Assembly: GCA_905221605.1 (NCBI GenBank)
Contig: CAJNDS010000746.1
Location: forward strand, 112,961 to 176,960
Length of the DNA: 64,000 nt
Source of the DNA: Symbiodinium natans
Lineage: Eukaryota; Sar; Dinophyceae; Suessiales; Symbiodiniaceae
Direction of reading: 5' to 3'
The notes beneath the pieces are model-generated. The model made no database searches. It was given only the letters and a program-made list of their open reading frames with translations, and was not told the DNA's origin. This document shows positions 31,397-43,181 of the stretch, piece by piece (positions within the stretch are counted from its first letter, which is position 1; each line of letters opens with the position of its first letter). The position numbers and the translations under genes are program-made.

Positions 31397-31438
31397 GGCG
31401 AGAGAGCGAAAGCGAGAGACAGAGAGAGAGAGAGAGAG
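31356..31438. repeat. GA microsatellite
   Basis: Imperfect GA run of about 80 bp next to degenerate TTTAGGG units. Similar runs at 22712, 35873, 54748 and CT at 63336. Confidence 0.9.
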
Positions 31439-31746
31439 CATTTTTTTCTGTTAAAAAGTGTTATTGGTACAAGAGGGCAAAAAAAACAACTGCTTTTCAT
31501 TCATTTTTGGGGAGGGCTCCCGGAGACAATGAGAATGGTGACGCCCCCTTCCTCGCCACGCTCAGGTTGAGAGGAGCCATGCGTTGATGCGCGGCTCGTC
31601 TTCCAGAGCCCATCCCATTCTTTTGGGCGTGCGATCTTCATCGGGTTCAGGGTTTGGGGGTTTGGGGTTTAGGGTTTTCGGCTTAGGGCTTATAGGGTTT
31701 AGGGTCTGGGGTTCACCCGCAATTCTGGGCCTTTTTTATGTTTCAG

Positions 31747-32148
31747 TGCGTGAGCTGCAATCACGTGAGTGGAGTGGCAGTGGCTGCATGTCTTCTTGCT
31801 GCAGTCCTGTTTTGCCGTTTAGCCTGCAAGCACGACGCACCTAGCACTTGTTTCAATCGACCTCACCACCAGAAATCCCCAAGCACGAAGACCACCATCC
31901 AGAGCGGCAGTAAAACCGACTTAGGCCTCGAAGCACTCCGAAGTCATGTTCAGCCCCAGGCAAGTTCTATGAGCTTACCTACGACCGTGATTGCAACATC
32001 TCGGTTCCGGAGGGGGCCGCCCAGGCATCGCCTCCCAGTCGAAGATGTAGATGCGATCCTTGAAAGGGTTCTGGAGGTCTCAAGGGGTCGAGGGTTTATC
32101 ATGCTTGGCAGAGGAACAAAATGGGTGCTTAGGGTGGGGGTTCTTTGA
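31747..32148 (+). CDS. Candidate membrane-protein exon(s)
   Basis: The acceptor tgtttcag opens a frame reading CVSCNHVSGVAVAACLLAAV, then LFCRLACKH, a plausible transmembrane segment bracketed by cysteines. A hydrophilic stretch with KSPSTKTTIQSGSKTDLGLE and, further on, VEDVDAILERVLEVSRG follows, ending TGA. A GC donor after VQPQ is possible. No family recognised. Confidence 0.4.
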   Translation, partial: CVSCNHVSGVAVAACLLAAVLFCRLACKHDAPSTCFNRPHHQKSPSTKTTIQSGSKTDLGLEALRSHVQPQASSMSLPTTVIATSRFRRGPPRHRLPVEDVDAILERVLEVSRGRGFIMLGRGTKWVLRVGVL

Positions 32149-32166
32149 GAAGGCCTCTCGAGATCC

Positions 32167-32277
32167 GTAAGGATCCATGTACCTATGTAGTATATACTTG
32201 GGCCTTAAAAGGGTTCCCATATAGTAGCTTTAGGGCCGAAATCTATATACTTTAGGGGTACATGGACCCTTAGGGTT
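32167..32277. mobile_element. MITE-like family C copy
   Basis: gtaaggatccatgtacctat ... gtacatggacccttaggg. Its left end again begins with GT. 32280-33050 holds a CCCTAAA run (32375-32420), open frames on both strands at 32500-32890 that I could not resolve, and a TCAC repeat (32838-32860). Confidence 0.6.
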
Positions 32278-33051
32278 TGGAAGGAGGGTTCTGAAGTGCT
32301 TGGTAATTAGAGAGAAAACGGCCGTGTTGAGGGTGGCTTTCGGTGTAGCGCCATGCACGGCGACATCGTGAGTAAACCCTAAACCCTAAACCCTAAAACC
32401 CTAATCCCTAAACCCTAAACCAAGGTCATAGGAGGCGCTTGGCATGCTTAGTGGATGTTGACCGGTACCCAGCAATGGCGCCGCTTTGATTTCCATTGAA
32501 AATGGTCAAGTCAAGTGCCACATCCTGCAGCAAAGACGCTGAAGAATCCCACTTTCCGGGTTTCAAGATGCTTCTGAGCTCCGCGTACCCCATAAGAGAA
32601 GCTGCTTGCAATGGGTTGGCTTAAGGATTTCGTGTTCAGGTTTAGGCGTACTTCTCCAGAATTTGTTTTGCTTGTCGCCCGGCTTGGGGGGGGGGGCGGG
32701 CCCATGGAGGTTCGGGTGGCGTTTTTCCCAGCTCGGAGCATCGAACCCCTGCCGGATCTCCCCAATGACGCAAGCGGAAGGGGGAAGAGATTGCGGGAGG
32801 GAACGTTTCCGTTGGCCGGGGTGCACCCCAGGCCGTCCACTCACTCACTCACTCACTCACTTTTTTGCTTGTGGTGCATATACCATATAAACATAATATG
32901 GGGTCGGGATAAGTACTATTAGTATACTAACCCCCAAACCCTATTCTAATCATGGAAGACCCCTCACAAGTACAAGGGTTTGGGGTCAGAGTTTCGGATC
33001 AGAGTTTGGGGTCAGAGTTTCGGGTCAGAGTAGTTTAGGGTTCTTCTGCAG

Positions 33052-33114
33052 GCCATCGAAGAGCTCGGCTACGGCTCCGCAAAGGAGGCGGTCACGTGGT
33101 TGAGCCTCGGGTGA
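33052..33114 (+). CDS. Terminal exon, small helical tail
   Basis: The acceptor ttcttctgcag is followed by AIEELGYGSAKEAVTWLSLG and TGA. Short but compact and protein-like. It resembles a UBA-type helix pair in composition only; no firm family call. Confidence 0.45.
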   Translation, partial: AIEELGYGSAKEAVTWLSLG

Positions 33115-33126
33115 TCTCAAGCAACA

Positions 33127-33211
33127 CCTGAAGAACCCAAAGCCTGCTTTTTTTGTAGGCTATTACTACTTAGGAAACCTACAAAAAAATGTAGGTGTTA
33201 GGTTCTTCAGG
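33127..33211. mobile_element. MITE-like palindrome, family G
   Basis: Ends cctgaagaaccc and ggttcttcagg with inner arms gcctgctttttttgtaggct and acctacaaaaaaatgtaggt. Starts 12 bp after a stop codon. Confidence 0.55.
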
Positions 33212-33587
33212 AATGCTTCTCCATCGCTTTGTGTGTGTGTGTGTGCGTGTGTTGTAGCATCCTGGCGCGATCCAATTCTGTCTGCAAGCCCCAAATTCCC
33301 AAGACCGCAGAACCCAAGCCCAACCCCGAATCCCTACACCCAAAACCCCACAAGCCTTCCGAGGAACAGTGGGGGTGGACTACCCGAGCTGCGGGAGCCT
33401 AGGGTTGGCTGGGGCGGGGGAGCGGGTGGGTCGGTGAGTTTTTGGACTTCCTTCAGAAGAGTGCAATAGGCTAAAGCCCTGCAGCAGCTTAGGACTAAGC
33501 CCCTGAAACCCTAAACCCTAAACCCTAAACCCCGTGACTCGGAAGTCTTTCCCCCTTCACCTCGAAAAATCGATGCCGTGTTTCCAG

Positions 33588-33847
33588 GAGGCGTTGCGCC
33601 AGGCACGCTCCGAAGGTGTTCACAGCGTGCCCCAGTACTGTGCCCTGCTTGCAGATGCACAAGGGGGGGGGGGGGGAGATTTTTCGCGTGTATTTTCAGG
33701 AAGGTGGTGGTAGAGAGCACAGAAGAAGTGTTTCTGATTCCGGCCCTGAGTCGAGAAGCCCGAGTCAAAGAACATGAAATCCCCTCAGAGAGCACCATCC
33801 CTGCCCTGAAGCGCAAGCACCTCCCTGCGAACATTCAAGGCGTATAG
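33588..33847 (+). CDS. Two exons of an unknown protein, C-terminal
   Basis: Exon from 33588 (acceptor tttccag) reads EALRQARSEGVHSVPQYCAL then LADAQ and runs into a poly-G tract. After a pyrimidine-rich acceptor (gtattttcag) exon 33700-33847 reads KVVVESTEEVFLIPALSREA, then EIPSESTIPALKRKHLPANI, ending QGV and TAG. The poly-G tract between them makes the donor unclear. Confidence 0.5.
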
Positions 33848-34309
33848 AGCATGCCCCTGGCACTCCTCAACGCTTTCGATGCTTGTTTCCTTGGAAGCCA
33901 TACAGCCTATACAGCTGATATCCTGAACATACCTAAACTGTGACTCTGACTTGGCCCATGCCGCTGTCAGATCCGTTTGCCATGCCTAGGCATATATCTG
34001 CCGCCTTGCGAATAAGTATATGCATTCTGTACCTGTTTCGGCACCGATTCAGGAAGAAGAGTGAGATGAATGGTGCAATACTGGAGCCAGCCCTCACAAT
34101 CCCTCGTGTGAACATAAAGGTAGCTACCCAAAATGCACCGTTGGAGTTAAGAGTTAAATAGGCAATGATACCCCAAACCCTCCTAAAACATCTAGATACC
34201 CTTTGAATCCCCTAAACCCTAAACCCTGAACCCGAGTCCTGCAAAGGCATCCAGGCTGATGGCCCGGGCACCAGTGAGCCCGTGGTCTTCTCTGGGGCAC
34301 AAGCATCTT

Positions 34310-34420
34310 GGCGGGTTTCGGTTTAGGGTTTAGGGTTTAGGGTTTAGGGGTTTAGGGGTTTAGGGTTTAGGGTTTAGGGTATAGGGTTTAGGGTTTAGGG
34401 GTTTAGGGTTTGGGGCTTCT
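34310..34420. repeat. TTTAGGG array with TTTAGGGG variants
   Basis: About 13 units, several with an extra G. Preceded by a short CCCTAAA run (34212-34233) across a GC-rich island. Confidence 0.85.
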
Positions 34421-34511
34421 ACGGGACCAGGCACGAAAGGCATCTGGCATGATTGCAAAAAGCAACTGGTGCTGCTGTATTTGACATGACAAGAAGGGAT
34501 CCACGGCTCCT

Positions 34512-34614
34512 ACGGTTGATAATATAAATCCTGCATGACCCGAAGTACCCTAACCCCTAGGAATTATGGTAGTTTAGTATGGTAGAGTCCTGCAGGATTT
34601 ATAGTATCAACCGT
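34512..34614. mobile_element. MITE-like palindrome, family F
   Basis: 24-bp inverted ends with one mismatch: acggttgataatataaatcc-tgca and its complement tgca-ggatttatagtatcaaccgt. The inner part acccctaggaattatgg shows no coding. Single copy. Confidence 0.65.
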
Positions 34615-34910
34615 ATCATGGACGGCCATCTTTGCAGAATGCCAGTCTTCGAGCACCGATCTTTGGCATTCAGGACAGCCGAGCCTTCTTCTCCGTCATG
34701 CGACAGCAGCTGGCCTAGGCGCGTTGGGGGGGGGGGGGGGCGTCCTTGTGTCTTTGCCTCTTCGGGAAGCTGGCTTTTAAACACATGCAAAACTTAGCAA
34801 GAGTCGCTGTCACCAGCCCTATGTCAGGTGTCTTTTGGGTTTAGGGTTTAGGGTGTCCGGGGCGGTGCCCGTTCAGGATCTGCTCAGAGTCCTGAAGTCC
34901 TGAAGCCTGT

Positions 34911-35250
34911 TTGGGACAGCCAGTGAAGCAAGACTTGACACAGATAGCAACGAAAGTCCACGAAGATCACTGCTTCCGTGGCAAGCATGATATTAACTTG
35001 GCCGCTTCGGAGGCGCTGGTGTTTTGGCATTTTCAGTTGCAGCCCCCTGGCATCTTAACGCATCCTCATCACATCGCTCTGATGGTGTATGCTCTGATGT
35101 TCTACATTCAAGATCCGATGCTTGGGTCGCGTACGTTGCCATGGATCAAACTTCCCTTGCCTTGCAATCCCCGGAACTCGAAAAGCATATTCCAGTCTGA
35201 CGTGAGAACTGGTAATGTTTGGCTAAAAAACAGAAATAGCAACTATACAT
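34911..35250 (+). CDS. Candidate coding region, unknown
   Basis: After an acceptor (tgggacag) the frame reads PVKQDLTQIATKVHEDHCFR, then NLAASEALVFWHFQLQ, then HPHHIALMVYALMFYIQDPM and continues into a TA-rich microsatellite (35245-35310) that ends the real coding part. Aromatic and charged composition argues for coding; exon ends are uncertain and no family is recognised. Confidence 0.4.
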
Positions 35251-35343
35251 ATATATATATACACATACACATATATATATATATGTTATATATATGTGTA
35301 TATATACATATATCTTACACATAACAGTGCAAAAGCGCAGCTC

Positions 35344-35450
35344 TAATGGCTATCCCGGTCTTGCGGAGAGCTGTCCCGCACAACGCTGGGACTGGACAGC
35401 AAGCCCTGGCTGCTGCAGAGTTGCAACCATTTCACCAAGGGACCCCTAAC
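35344..35450 (+). CDS. Exon next to a family-D element
   Basis: The acceptor gcaaaagcgcag is followed by MAIPVLRRAVPHNAGTGQQA and LAAAELQPFHQGTPNL, which ends at the family-D element that starts at 35451. Confidence 0.4.
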
Positions 35451-35560
35451 CTTGAAGACGAAATGAACCCTAAAATTGGGGGTCATATACCCTATTCTAC
35501 TATATTTCCTAGTAAGGTATATGAACCACAAACCGTTTTAGGGCTCATTTCGTCCCCAAG
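35451..35560. mobile_element. MITE-like family D, complete copy
   Basis: cttgaagacgaaatgaaccc and gggctcatttcgtccccaag are the ends of a 110-bp palindrome. The terminal CAAG could act as 3' splice site as at 18235. Confidence 0.7.
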
Positions 35561-35803
35561 GAAGGTTGTCCCCCTAAAGGTTCCCCGTAATATCCTCCTA
35601 ATATAGCCCTCATACTACTGCAAGGATCTTTATAAGGGTTTCCCTACAACCTTAATATTAAGGGTCCAACGTACAACCACCTACGTTGTAGTGTTAGGAG
35701 GCATGCGCGCCTCTGGCGCGAGCGCCAGCAGGCGCATCAACATGCACCAGGATGGGCGAGTGTACCCTCTACTCCCGTAAACAAAGCTCGAAAAAAAACA
35801 GCA

Positions 35804-35834
<31 letters not shown>

Positions 35835-35859
35835 TACCTGTATATATATATGTATAATG

Positions 35860-35892
<33 letters not shown>

Positions 35893-35904
35893 TTTCTCAT
35901 GGGG

Positions 35905-36149
35905 CGAACAAAGCCTCACCGCCGATCCTGGCAGGAGTTGCAGACGCTGTTTTGCAACAACTTGTAGATTCCGTGCACGCGACCTCCGCGTTGCTGCAAG
36001 TTCGCCGGACCAAGCAGCTCCCACATGGAAGGTCCTGCAGACGCTCAGAGGACTTGTCCAGCAAGGCATTGCGAACCGGCAAGATTCTGCAAAAGCACGG
36101 TATTTTGTCATTGCTCTATAAACCAAAAGAATCCATGAGATACCCCTGA
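35905..36149 (+). CDS. Candidate exon, unknown
   Basis: Downstream of TA and GA microsatellites (35800-35892) the frame reads GANKASPPILAGVADAVLQQ, then LVDSVHATSALLQVRRT, and ends with KESMRYP and TGA. The minus strand is also open (35897-36082), so the strand is uncertain. Confidence 0.3.
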
Positions 36150-37060
36150 ACTCCACACTAGTTCTTGTACAAACAGACCTGTAGTTGGACCCTTTAAGCT
36201 TCAGTTTAGGATGCCAAAGCTCAAGACGCATCGTCCCGGGTTGATGATCGGTTCTCATTGCTCAACGTTGATTCGATGCCCTGAGCCGCTAGGTAGTATT
36301 TTCCTTTCGAGGCTCACACCCTAAACCCTAAACTCCAAACCCAAGAGAGTCGTCTCCTGCTCAAGACAATTTCCGGGTACAGAAATTGCAGACTATCCGC
36401 AAGAAGTCGTAAGCTGCGCATCGTGCCGAAACCGCTCCCTAAACCCAAAAACCCTCAGCCCAAAGCCCATAAAACCCAATCTCACGGCAAGGATGGAGAG
36501 TTTGGTTGACAGTTTGCAGGGCTTCGGTTTGCCTGAGTCGTCTTGAGTTAGCCTAGGCGAGTATTCTGTTCTATTCTGTTCCATACCAACTTATGCTTTT
36601 TCTTGTGTAATTCATTCATATTTATGTATTTACATTTTTGTTTTTCTCTGTATCTTTTTTCTTTATACTTCTTTGTAGTGATATTTGTATGTACTTATAC
36701 TTATACTTTTATTTATATTTATTTGTAGGGTTGGTGATTGGTGACTAGTGCGGTTTCTTTGACTTCCTGCCTTGGGGACGAAATGAGCCCTAAAAGGGTT
36801 TATGGTTCATATACCTTACTAGGAAATATAGTAGAATAGGGTATATGACCCCCAATTTTAGGGTTCATTTCGTTTTCAAGGTGAACGAGCCTCTGGTACC
36901 TGCAGTTGCGCTTCCATTCTTAGACTCGTCGTCTCAGCCGCGGTGTTGAAAAGCGAGCGGCGGCTGGCAGCAGGCCTCGCCATGAAAGGGGGGGGTTTAG
37001 GGTTTAGGGTTTAGGGTTTAGGGTTTAGGGTTTAGGGTTAGGGTTTAGGGTTTAGGGTCT
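36150..37060. other. Mostly non-coding, with a family-D element and an array
   Basis: T-rich sequence with TTTAT/TTTGT words (36590-36730), then a complete family-D palindrome (36771-36880). A short plus exon follows from 36881 (NEPLVPAVALPFLDSSSQ then TGA within six codons), then a TTTAGGG array (36993-37059). Nothing else is supportable. Confidence 0.5.
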
Positions 37061-37099
37061 CGCAGCCCTAAACCCTCAACCCTTGCATGCTGTAGTGTC

Positions 37100-37815
37100 T
37101 AGGCTCCCACAGAATCAGCACAGGTCCGTGGCTGGAGTAAACTGCAGGAGTGAAACAACCACCATCGCACCCCAGCTTGTTCAAAAACGAGCCCAAACTT
37201 GACTCTGGCAGCCAGATTCGTGCTGGCAGTTGCCTTGTAGCCCAAGTCACATGAAGCCGCCCCTTTACCACTTTGAGCGGGGCTTCTAGACTCCAGCAAG
37301 CTTTAAACACACACGCCGGGAGTGTCTACATTTGCGCGTGGCTTGAGTGTCCCTAGACGGTGCTTCACCAGCCATGATCGTCAGAACTGCTTTGGCGTTG
37401 TCTCTTGCGCTCACACTCTGTGCCGGAGTGGAAGAGACCTGGCGAACACGGCCTGATTTGTTATTTAAAATTTGAGCGTTGCTTCCATACCATACCATGC
37501 CCCTGCTTGGAATGGGAACACTCCCAAAACGAGTTCTGGGTTGATGTAAGACATGCTAGGCCTAAACCCTAAACCCCATCTCCCCAGAGTGAAGTTGCTT
37601 GTTCCAGCTGAGGAAATTGGAGAAGTCATCCCGGTAGAGTTCGTGAACGGGACACCGGGTGCATCCAGCATGCGCACGCCAGAGTTTACCATTCCGTAAC
37701 CATGTACAGCATATCCAGCTATGCAGAGTAGAGACATCTCCCCACCATAGCCGGCCGAAGTCGCCTGCAAGTCGAGCTTGCGGAGGTTCTCTACCGTGGA
37801 ACGCGTGTACATGCA
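37100..37815 (-). CDS. Minus-strand gene, three candidate exons
   Basis: Exon 37576-37815 (minus) reads YTRSTVENLRKLDLQATSAG, then EMSLLCIAGYAVHGYGMVNS, then VPFTNSTGMTSPISSAGTSN. On the minus strand its donor is again the first GT of a GTTTAGGG unit (plus-strand ccctaaac at 37568-37575). Further minus exons are likely at about 37480-37318 (SSTPAQSVSARDNAKAVLTI) and 37299-37100 (GKGAASCDLGYKATASTNLA, then VKFGLVFEQAGVRWWLF). Ser/Thr- and Gly-rich composition suggests a secreted or surface protein; no family recognised. Confidence 0.45.
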
Positions 37816-37829
37816 TCTTCTTATCCCAA

Positions 37830-37860
<31 letters not shown>

Positions 37861-38019
37861 TATTTATATGTATATATATATGTATGAGCCTGAGACCTTT
37901 AGGGTTCTTTTGGCTTAGTTTTTATAAGCCCTCTTAAATAAACAAAGCCAAACGCGATAAATATAGGAATATATATGCTCTTAAATGAACGCGTCCACTA
38001 CATGTCTCGATCTGTTCAA

Positions 38020-40390
38020 GTATAGCTCAGCTTTCTACTCCCTAAACCTGAAACGTTAAACCTTGAAACCTGAACTTCAACCCTTTAAACCTAATCTTTA
38101 TTTTTTGACCCTTAACCTTGAAACCTTTAAAAGTAAACCTTAAACTCGCGAAGTCCTAACTTTTAACTTTCACCCCTAGGCTCGTGACTGTAATCCGACG
38201 CATCTTCTCGCTTCCTTGCTCATGGCTGTGCTTGAAACACAGGCGTGCTGCGAGTACCTGCGAGTCCATCATCTCTGCCTATGCGTGTCGCTTTTATCAA
38301 GATAAGTCATGATGGCTCGCGCTTCGGATAGTCTGTACATTGCAGAAACAAATGCACGGTTTAGGTTTAAACCTTCAAGGTTTATGGTTTAGGGTTTAAG
38401 GTTTAAGGTTTATGGTTTAGGGGATAGGGTTTAGATTTTAGAGTTTCGGGTTTAGGGTATAGGTTTAGGGTTTATACTTAAAGGTTCGGGTTTATGGGTT
38501 TTCGATTTAGTCCCTTTTATGATGCAGCTCAAAAAAGGTCTCTGCTCATCTGCACGTGGTCAGTTGAGGCTCCAGAGAGACATTATTCACTAAACCACAA
38601 GCCATAGACCCTAAACCTTAACCTCTAAATCCTAAACCTTGAACTCTAAGCCCTAAACCGTAAACCCACAAGGGCCTTACTTTACTTCAAAAACTCCCCG
38701 CGCAGAAGAAGACACAGATGAAGAAAGTCATAAGCTGAGCTCGAGCTCGGAGCTGCTCATACATCTACACCTGTCTAACATTCCTCATCAGTTTCTACTC
38801 CCTAGATTTTAAGCCTAACACCCTGAACTTTAAACCCTTAACTTTGAATCCTAAGTCGAAAACATTAAATCCTCCACCTTGAAACACTCGGAGCCTTAAC
38901 CCTAATCCCTTGAACCCTTATATCTCAACCCTAACCCTTAAGGTCGTGATCCTGATCTAAGACGCCTCCCAGCTTCCTTGCTGCGGGCTGTGCTTGCAAA
39001 ACTAACATGCTGAGAGTCCAGCATCTCTGCATGTTCTTGTCGCCTTTTCTTGTTCTAGACGATACTGGCTCGTGCTCTAGAGATCTGATTGTCATCTGAT
39101 TGTCCGCATTGAAACACAAAGCCACTACTTCCTGCAGGATTTACTAAGCCCAAAACCCCAAACTCACAAGGGCCTCACTTTAGTAGACACACTCCTAGCG
39201 CAGACAAAAACAGATCAGGAGAGCCGTTAAACTCAGCTTGTGCTCGGAAATGCTCATACGTCTCCACCTCTTTAACATTCCTCAGCGTTTCTTTGTGCTG
39301 AACCTGAAACCTTAAACTCTGAGCCCTGAACCCTAACTTCTTAAACCTAATCTTTAAAATCTGCACCTAAACCTTGAAACCTGTAACAGTTAACCTTAAA
39401 CCCACGAAGTCCGAACTTTTAACGTTCAGCTCTAGGGTCGTGACTGTAGTCCGATGCATCTTCTCACTTCCTTGCTCATAGCTTTGCTTGAAACACTGAC
39501 TTGCTGCGAGTAGCTGCGAGTCCATCATTTCTGCTTATGTGTGTCGCTTTTACTAAGATAAGTCGTGATGGCTCGCGCTTCAGATAAGCTGTACATGGCA
39601 AAAACAAACTGCACGGTTTAGGCTTTAACCTACAAGGTTTATGGCTTAGGGTTTAGGGTTTAAGGTTTAGGGTTTTAAGTTTATGGTTTAGGGCATAGGG
39701 TTTAGGTTTTAGGGAGCCCCTTCTATGATGCAGCTTAAAAAGGGTCTCTGCTCATCTGCACCCGGCCAGTTGAGGTTCCAGAGAGACCTTATCCACTAAA
39801 CCATAAGCCATAGACCCTAAACCCTAAACTTTAAACTGTAAACCTTGAACTCTAAGCCCTGAACCTTAAACCCACAAGGGCCTTACTTTACTAAACAAAC
39901 TCCCCGCGTAGATGAAGATACAGATGGAGAGAGTCCTGAGACTGAGCTCGAGCTCGGAGCTGATCATACATCTCCACCTGTCTAACATTCCTCGTCAGTT
40001 TCTACTCCCTAGATTTTAAGCCTTACACCCTCAACTTTAAACCCTTAATTCCGAATCCTAAATCGAAAACATTAAACCCTCCGCCTTGAAACACTCTGAG
40101 CCTTAACCCTGACCCCTTGAACTCTCATATTTAAACCCTAACCTTGAAGGTCGTGATCCTCATCTAAGACGCCTTCCAGCTTTCTTGCTCAGAGCTGTGC
40201 TTGGAAAACTAACATGCTGCGAGCAGCTCTGAGTCCAGCATCTCTGGATGTGCTTGTCTCCTTTTCTTCCTGTAGATGGTAGTGGCTCGCGCTCTAGAGA
40301 TCTGACTGTCCGCACTGAAACACAGAACCGCAACATCCTGCAGAATTAGCTCTGGCATCCAGGAACCTATGCTTGAATGCCTCGACGTCT
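38020..40390. repeat. Nested tandem duplication (~1.25 kb), non-coding
   Basis: The block starting near 38160 (gtcgtgactgtaatccg-type) recurs near 39421. The block starting near 38745 (gagctcgagctcggagctg) recurs near 39950. Within each copy an older half-copy is seen: cgtgatcctgatctaagacg at 38945 and 40150 resembles cgtgactgtaatccgacgca at 38180 and 39440. Degenerate CCTAAAC/TTTAGGT words are spread through it. No exon is visible. Confidence 0.8.
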
Positions 40391-40925
40391 GAGATCCAGC
40401 AAGGGCCATTCATCTCCAGACAGTCTGAGAAGCACCGTAAAACTCTAAACCCTAAAGAAAAAACAACATCCAGAAAAAAACGATACTTGGGAGCTTTGAG
40501 TCACTCGATTCTTGCGTGACTTTAATTATATGATTGAGACTCTAAGGTTTATCATTTCAATGTTTTGGGTTTAAAGATTTCGACTTAGGGTTTAGGGTTT
40601 AGGTTTTAGTATTGAAGATTAAGATGTAGAGTTCATGCTCTAGGGTTTAGAATTACCAGGCAATCCGAGAAGCAACGTTAAACTCTAAATCCTGTGAAAA
40701 AACTAACAAAAACGAGACTTGAGAAGCTTCGGGATACTCGTTAACATAGCTGCTTAGCTTCCCGAACAACCTTTCCTGTGGCCCTACCGCATCTCGGCAG
40801 CATAAATCATCTACTCGATCTCTCATGTGAAAGCTGAACACGCTCAGTCAAGATCTTCCCCATCGTCATCCTGTCAGATGATTTCGCGTCTTATTATTTC
40901 AGGATCGTAAATTCCACTGATTCAG

Positions 40926-41329
40926 ATTTGAAGTCGAACCTTTATACACTTGCAACGAAGACCATTAACCTTGCTGCAGGATTCGAAGTGTAAGTTCTGG
41001 GAGTATGTCGGAGATCATCATCCTTTTACGTTTCAACTTCTTGCTGCGCGCAGGATTAACAACGAATGCCAAGTTTCTCTTCTCGGGGCGAACCACAGCA
41101 TCTGCGTAAACGCAAGGACTCATGATGAGTCTGTGTGGTCTAGTATTTTATGCCGCCTCGACGTCGACGCCTGGGAATATTGTTTCGGACGTAGTACGAA
41201 TTACGTCCTTTCCGCATCAATGCAAATCTCGATGACATGTAATTTAATATTATTCGCACGTAAGTCTGCTCATCAGACGAGTCCTTTGCGCGCAAAGCCC
41301 TTGTACCAGGAGAATCGCGACAATCTTGA
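40926..41329 (+). CDS. Compact gene A, C-terminal exons (unknown)
   Basis: Three exons join in phase: 40926-40989 (LKSNLYTLATKTINLAAGFE), 41054-41238 (INNECQVSLLGANHSICVNA, then RLDVDAWEYCFGRSTNYVLS) and 41277-41329 (ESFARKALVPGESRQS then TGA). The introns are 64 nt (GTAAGT...CGCAG) and 38 nt (GTAATT...ATCAG). Neither is a multiple of three, so the restored frame is informative. Composition is much less GC-rich than the OPR exons, and there are no telomere repeats or MITEs. Function unknown. Confidence 0.5.
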
Positions 41330-41399
41330 CCATGAGCATGCCTCTTTTAATTCCTAGCGCAAGAAAAAGAACTCACACAGAACAAGAACTCGATGAGCC

Positions 41400-42000
41400 T
41401 TTGTCGTTGCAGTCTTCTTTGTCGTAAAGGTCCGAAAAATTATATTCTTCGCCAAAGTGTCGCCTTAAAAATTGAAGCGTGCAGGATTGTAGAGAGACAT
41501 TCGAATCTTAGATGCAGCTCAGAAACACCAAGTAAAGATACTGTCCATCTTCAAGCAAAACCCGATGGGCTTCCCTGCAGTCATGGTAATGCATTGTTTT
41601 CGATTATATTTTAATAAGACAAATAGTTATAATAATACTAGTATTACTAAAAATATTAATAATATCAATGATACGAAAATAAAATAATAATACAAGCTAA
41701 GCCACACTGATGCTGTCCGCGAGGAAGGCTGAAGATCTCATCGTCGATATTTGGATTTGTTGCAGCGGTCGACCTGAAGACATACATGCTTGATAAAATT
41801 TCTTATAGAAATGTATAATTGTCACATATTTATGTATGTTAAGAATATTAACGTTCTTGCAACCTCCAGGTCCAGACAATGTCAGAGCAGTGGTCAGCTG
41901 CACGAGACCTTAGACAATATACGCGCGTGCGGTGATGTTATCATGCGGTCTTACAGGAACTGAGGCCTTTACTCCATCTCGACGAGCTTGAGGATGCTCG
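41400..42000 (+). CDS. Compact segment, probable exons of unknown gene
   Basis: Two plus-strand stretches look coding: about 41494-41585 (DIRILDAAQKHQVKILSIFK, then NPMGFPAVM before a GTAATG donor) and about 41873-41972 (CQSSGQLHETLDNIRACGDV). Between them is an AT-rich stretch (41590-41700) likely to be intronic. I could not join the phases. Confidence 0.3.
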
Positions 42001-42321
42001 GGTGCGTCACAGAGGCTGACCTATGAGCACAGCTGCATGAATGGGGCAGCAGGGGTATCTTATTCTAAACTAAATACTAGACAGGTGTCTGGAAAAGATG
42101 CCAGTGGTGGATGCCTGCAATCCTCGGCCGCCGCATTATGTTGGGAGAAACATTTAGTTATGGTTTGTGTACAAGAATTAAGACCCCCACTCCATGTTGA
42201 GAAGTCGCCGCGTTTGCATACACTCATCTTCCGGTCTCCTGGCAGATACGCCAACATGACATTGCGTTAAAATCTAAGCGAACATCTGAAAAGAAAAACA
42301 TCACTTAAAATTCTCGTCTAG

Positions 42322-42699
42322 GGCGCAGCTCGTCGTTGACATCAAGACCAGCGTCCGAACGGATCTCCTTCAACACCACGTTCGTCCTGCTTGTCATGCA
42401 CGGATAAGTATATATGACGAGAAATCAAAACTCAACACAACTTCTGCATCCAGCACTCTCCTTGTCAGTCGTCCGTCAGGACCGATTAGCCCTCAAAAAA
42501 AAACGAATCGCGATATTTTTATTGAAATTTTTGTAGTAAGTTCCTGACGCGTAGCTGCGCGACGGCGAGGGCCGTCTTTGAATTTCCTTATTTTGAAAAC
42601 TTTACACATATAAATTACAAAGTTCAGGCCGTACTGAGGCAAGCACAGATCTTTTGCTTCGCAGTCCTCTGCCAGGCCACTGGCAGCGCGCCTTACTGA
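42322..42699 (+). CDS. Compact gene B, two terminal exons (unknown)
   Basis: Exon 42322-42535 opens after cgtctag and runs 71 codons (QLVVDIKTSVRTDLLQHHVR, then YDEKSKLNTTSASSTLLVSR) to a GTAAGT donor. A 92-nt intron ends agttcag. Exon 42628-42699 continues in phase 0 (AVLRQAQIFCFAVLCQATGS then APY) to TGA. Product unknown. The opposite strand is also partly open. Confidence 0.45.
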
Positions 42700-42975
42700 A
42701 ATGGTTTATTGCTTATCGGAATTTTGAAAAAAAAATAGCTCAGCTGCTGCTTCAAAAATTCGGCGGGCGTGATCACGGCGTCCGACGTCCTCAGCATAGA
42801 CGTTGAGATCCGATCCTTGCACTTTTTTGCCTGAAGTCAAGTCACACGTCGTCTCGCCAGCGAGGGACACGCACCGCACGTCCTGGTTTTCTTCATTTCT
42901 TTTGCTTTAGCTTGTTGTGTATAATTGTGTAGCAAGGAACTGTTCGCAGAAGATGATATGTTCTTTGACTCGAAG

Positions 42976-43181
42976 TCAACGTCCAGCCTGACGATCTTTT
43001 AGACAAGCGAATGCAAACACACGAACATGTCAAGCTTGGAGGCTCATCTTCATCCATCAACCGTCGCATTTTCGACCAGCGCATCGTCGAAGACCTTGGG
43101 TTGATGCATGATGTATTCATCCCTGCAACTAAAAATATGATTTTGCCGAGGCACATGTGCTTCTCGGTGCGCCTCATTTAA
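42976..43181 (+). CDS. Compact segment exon, unknown
   Basis: An open frame of about 68 codons lacks an early start codon. It reads VQPDDLLDKRMQTHEHVKLG, then SSSSINRRIFDQRIVEDLGL, then FIPATKNMILPRHM, to TAA. Charged and well balanced; likely a real exon of a plus-strand gene. The minus strand is also open but less protein-like. Confidence 0.4.
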
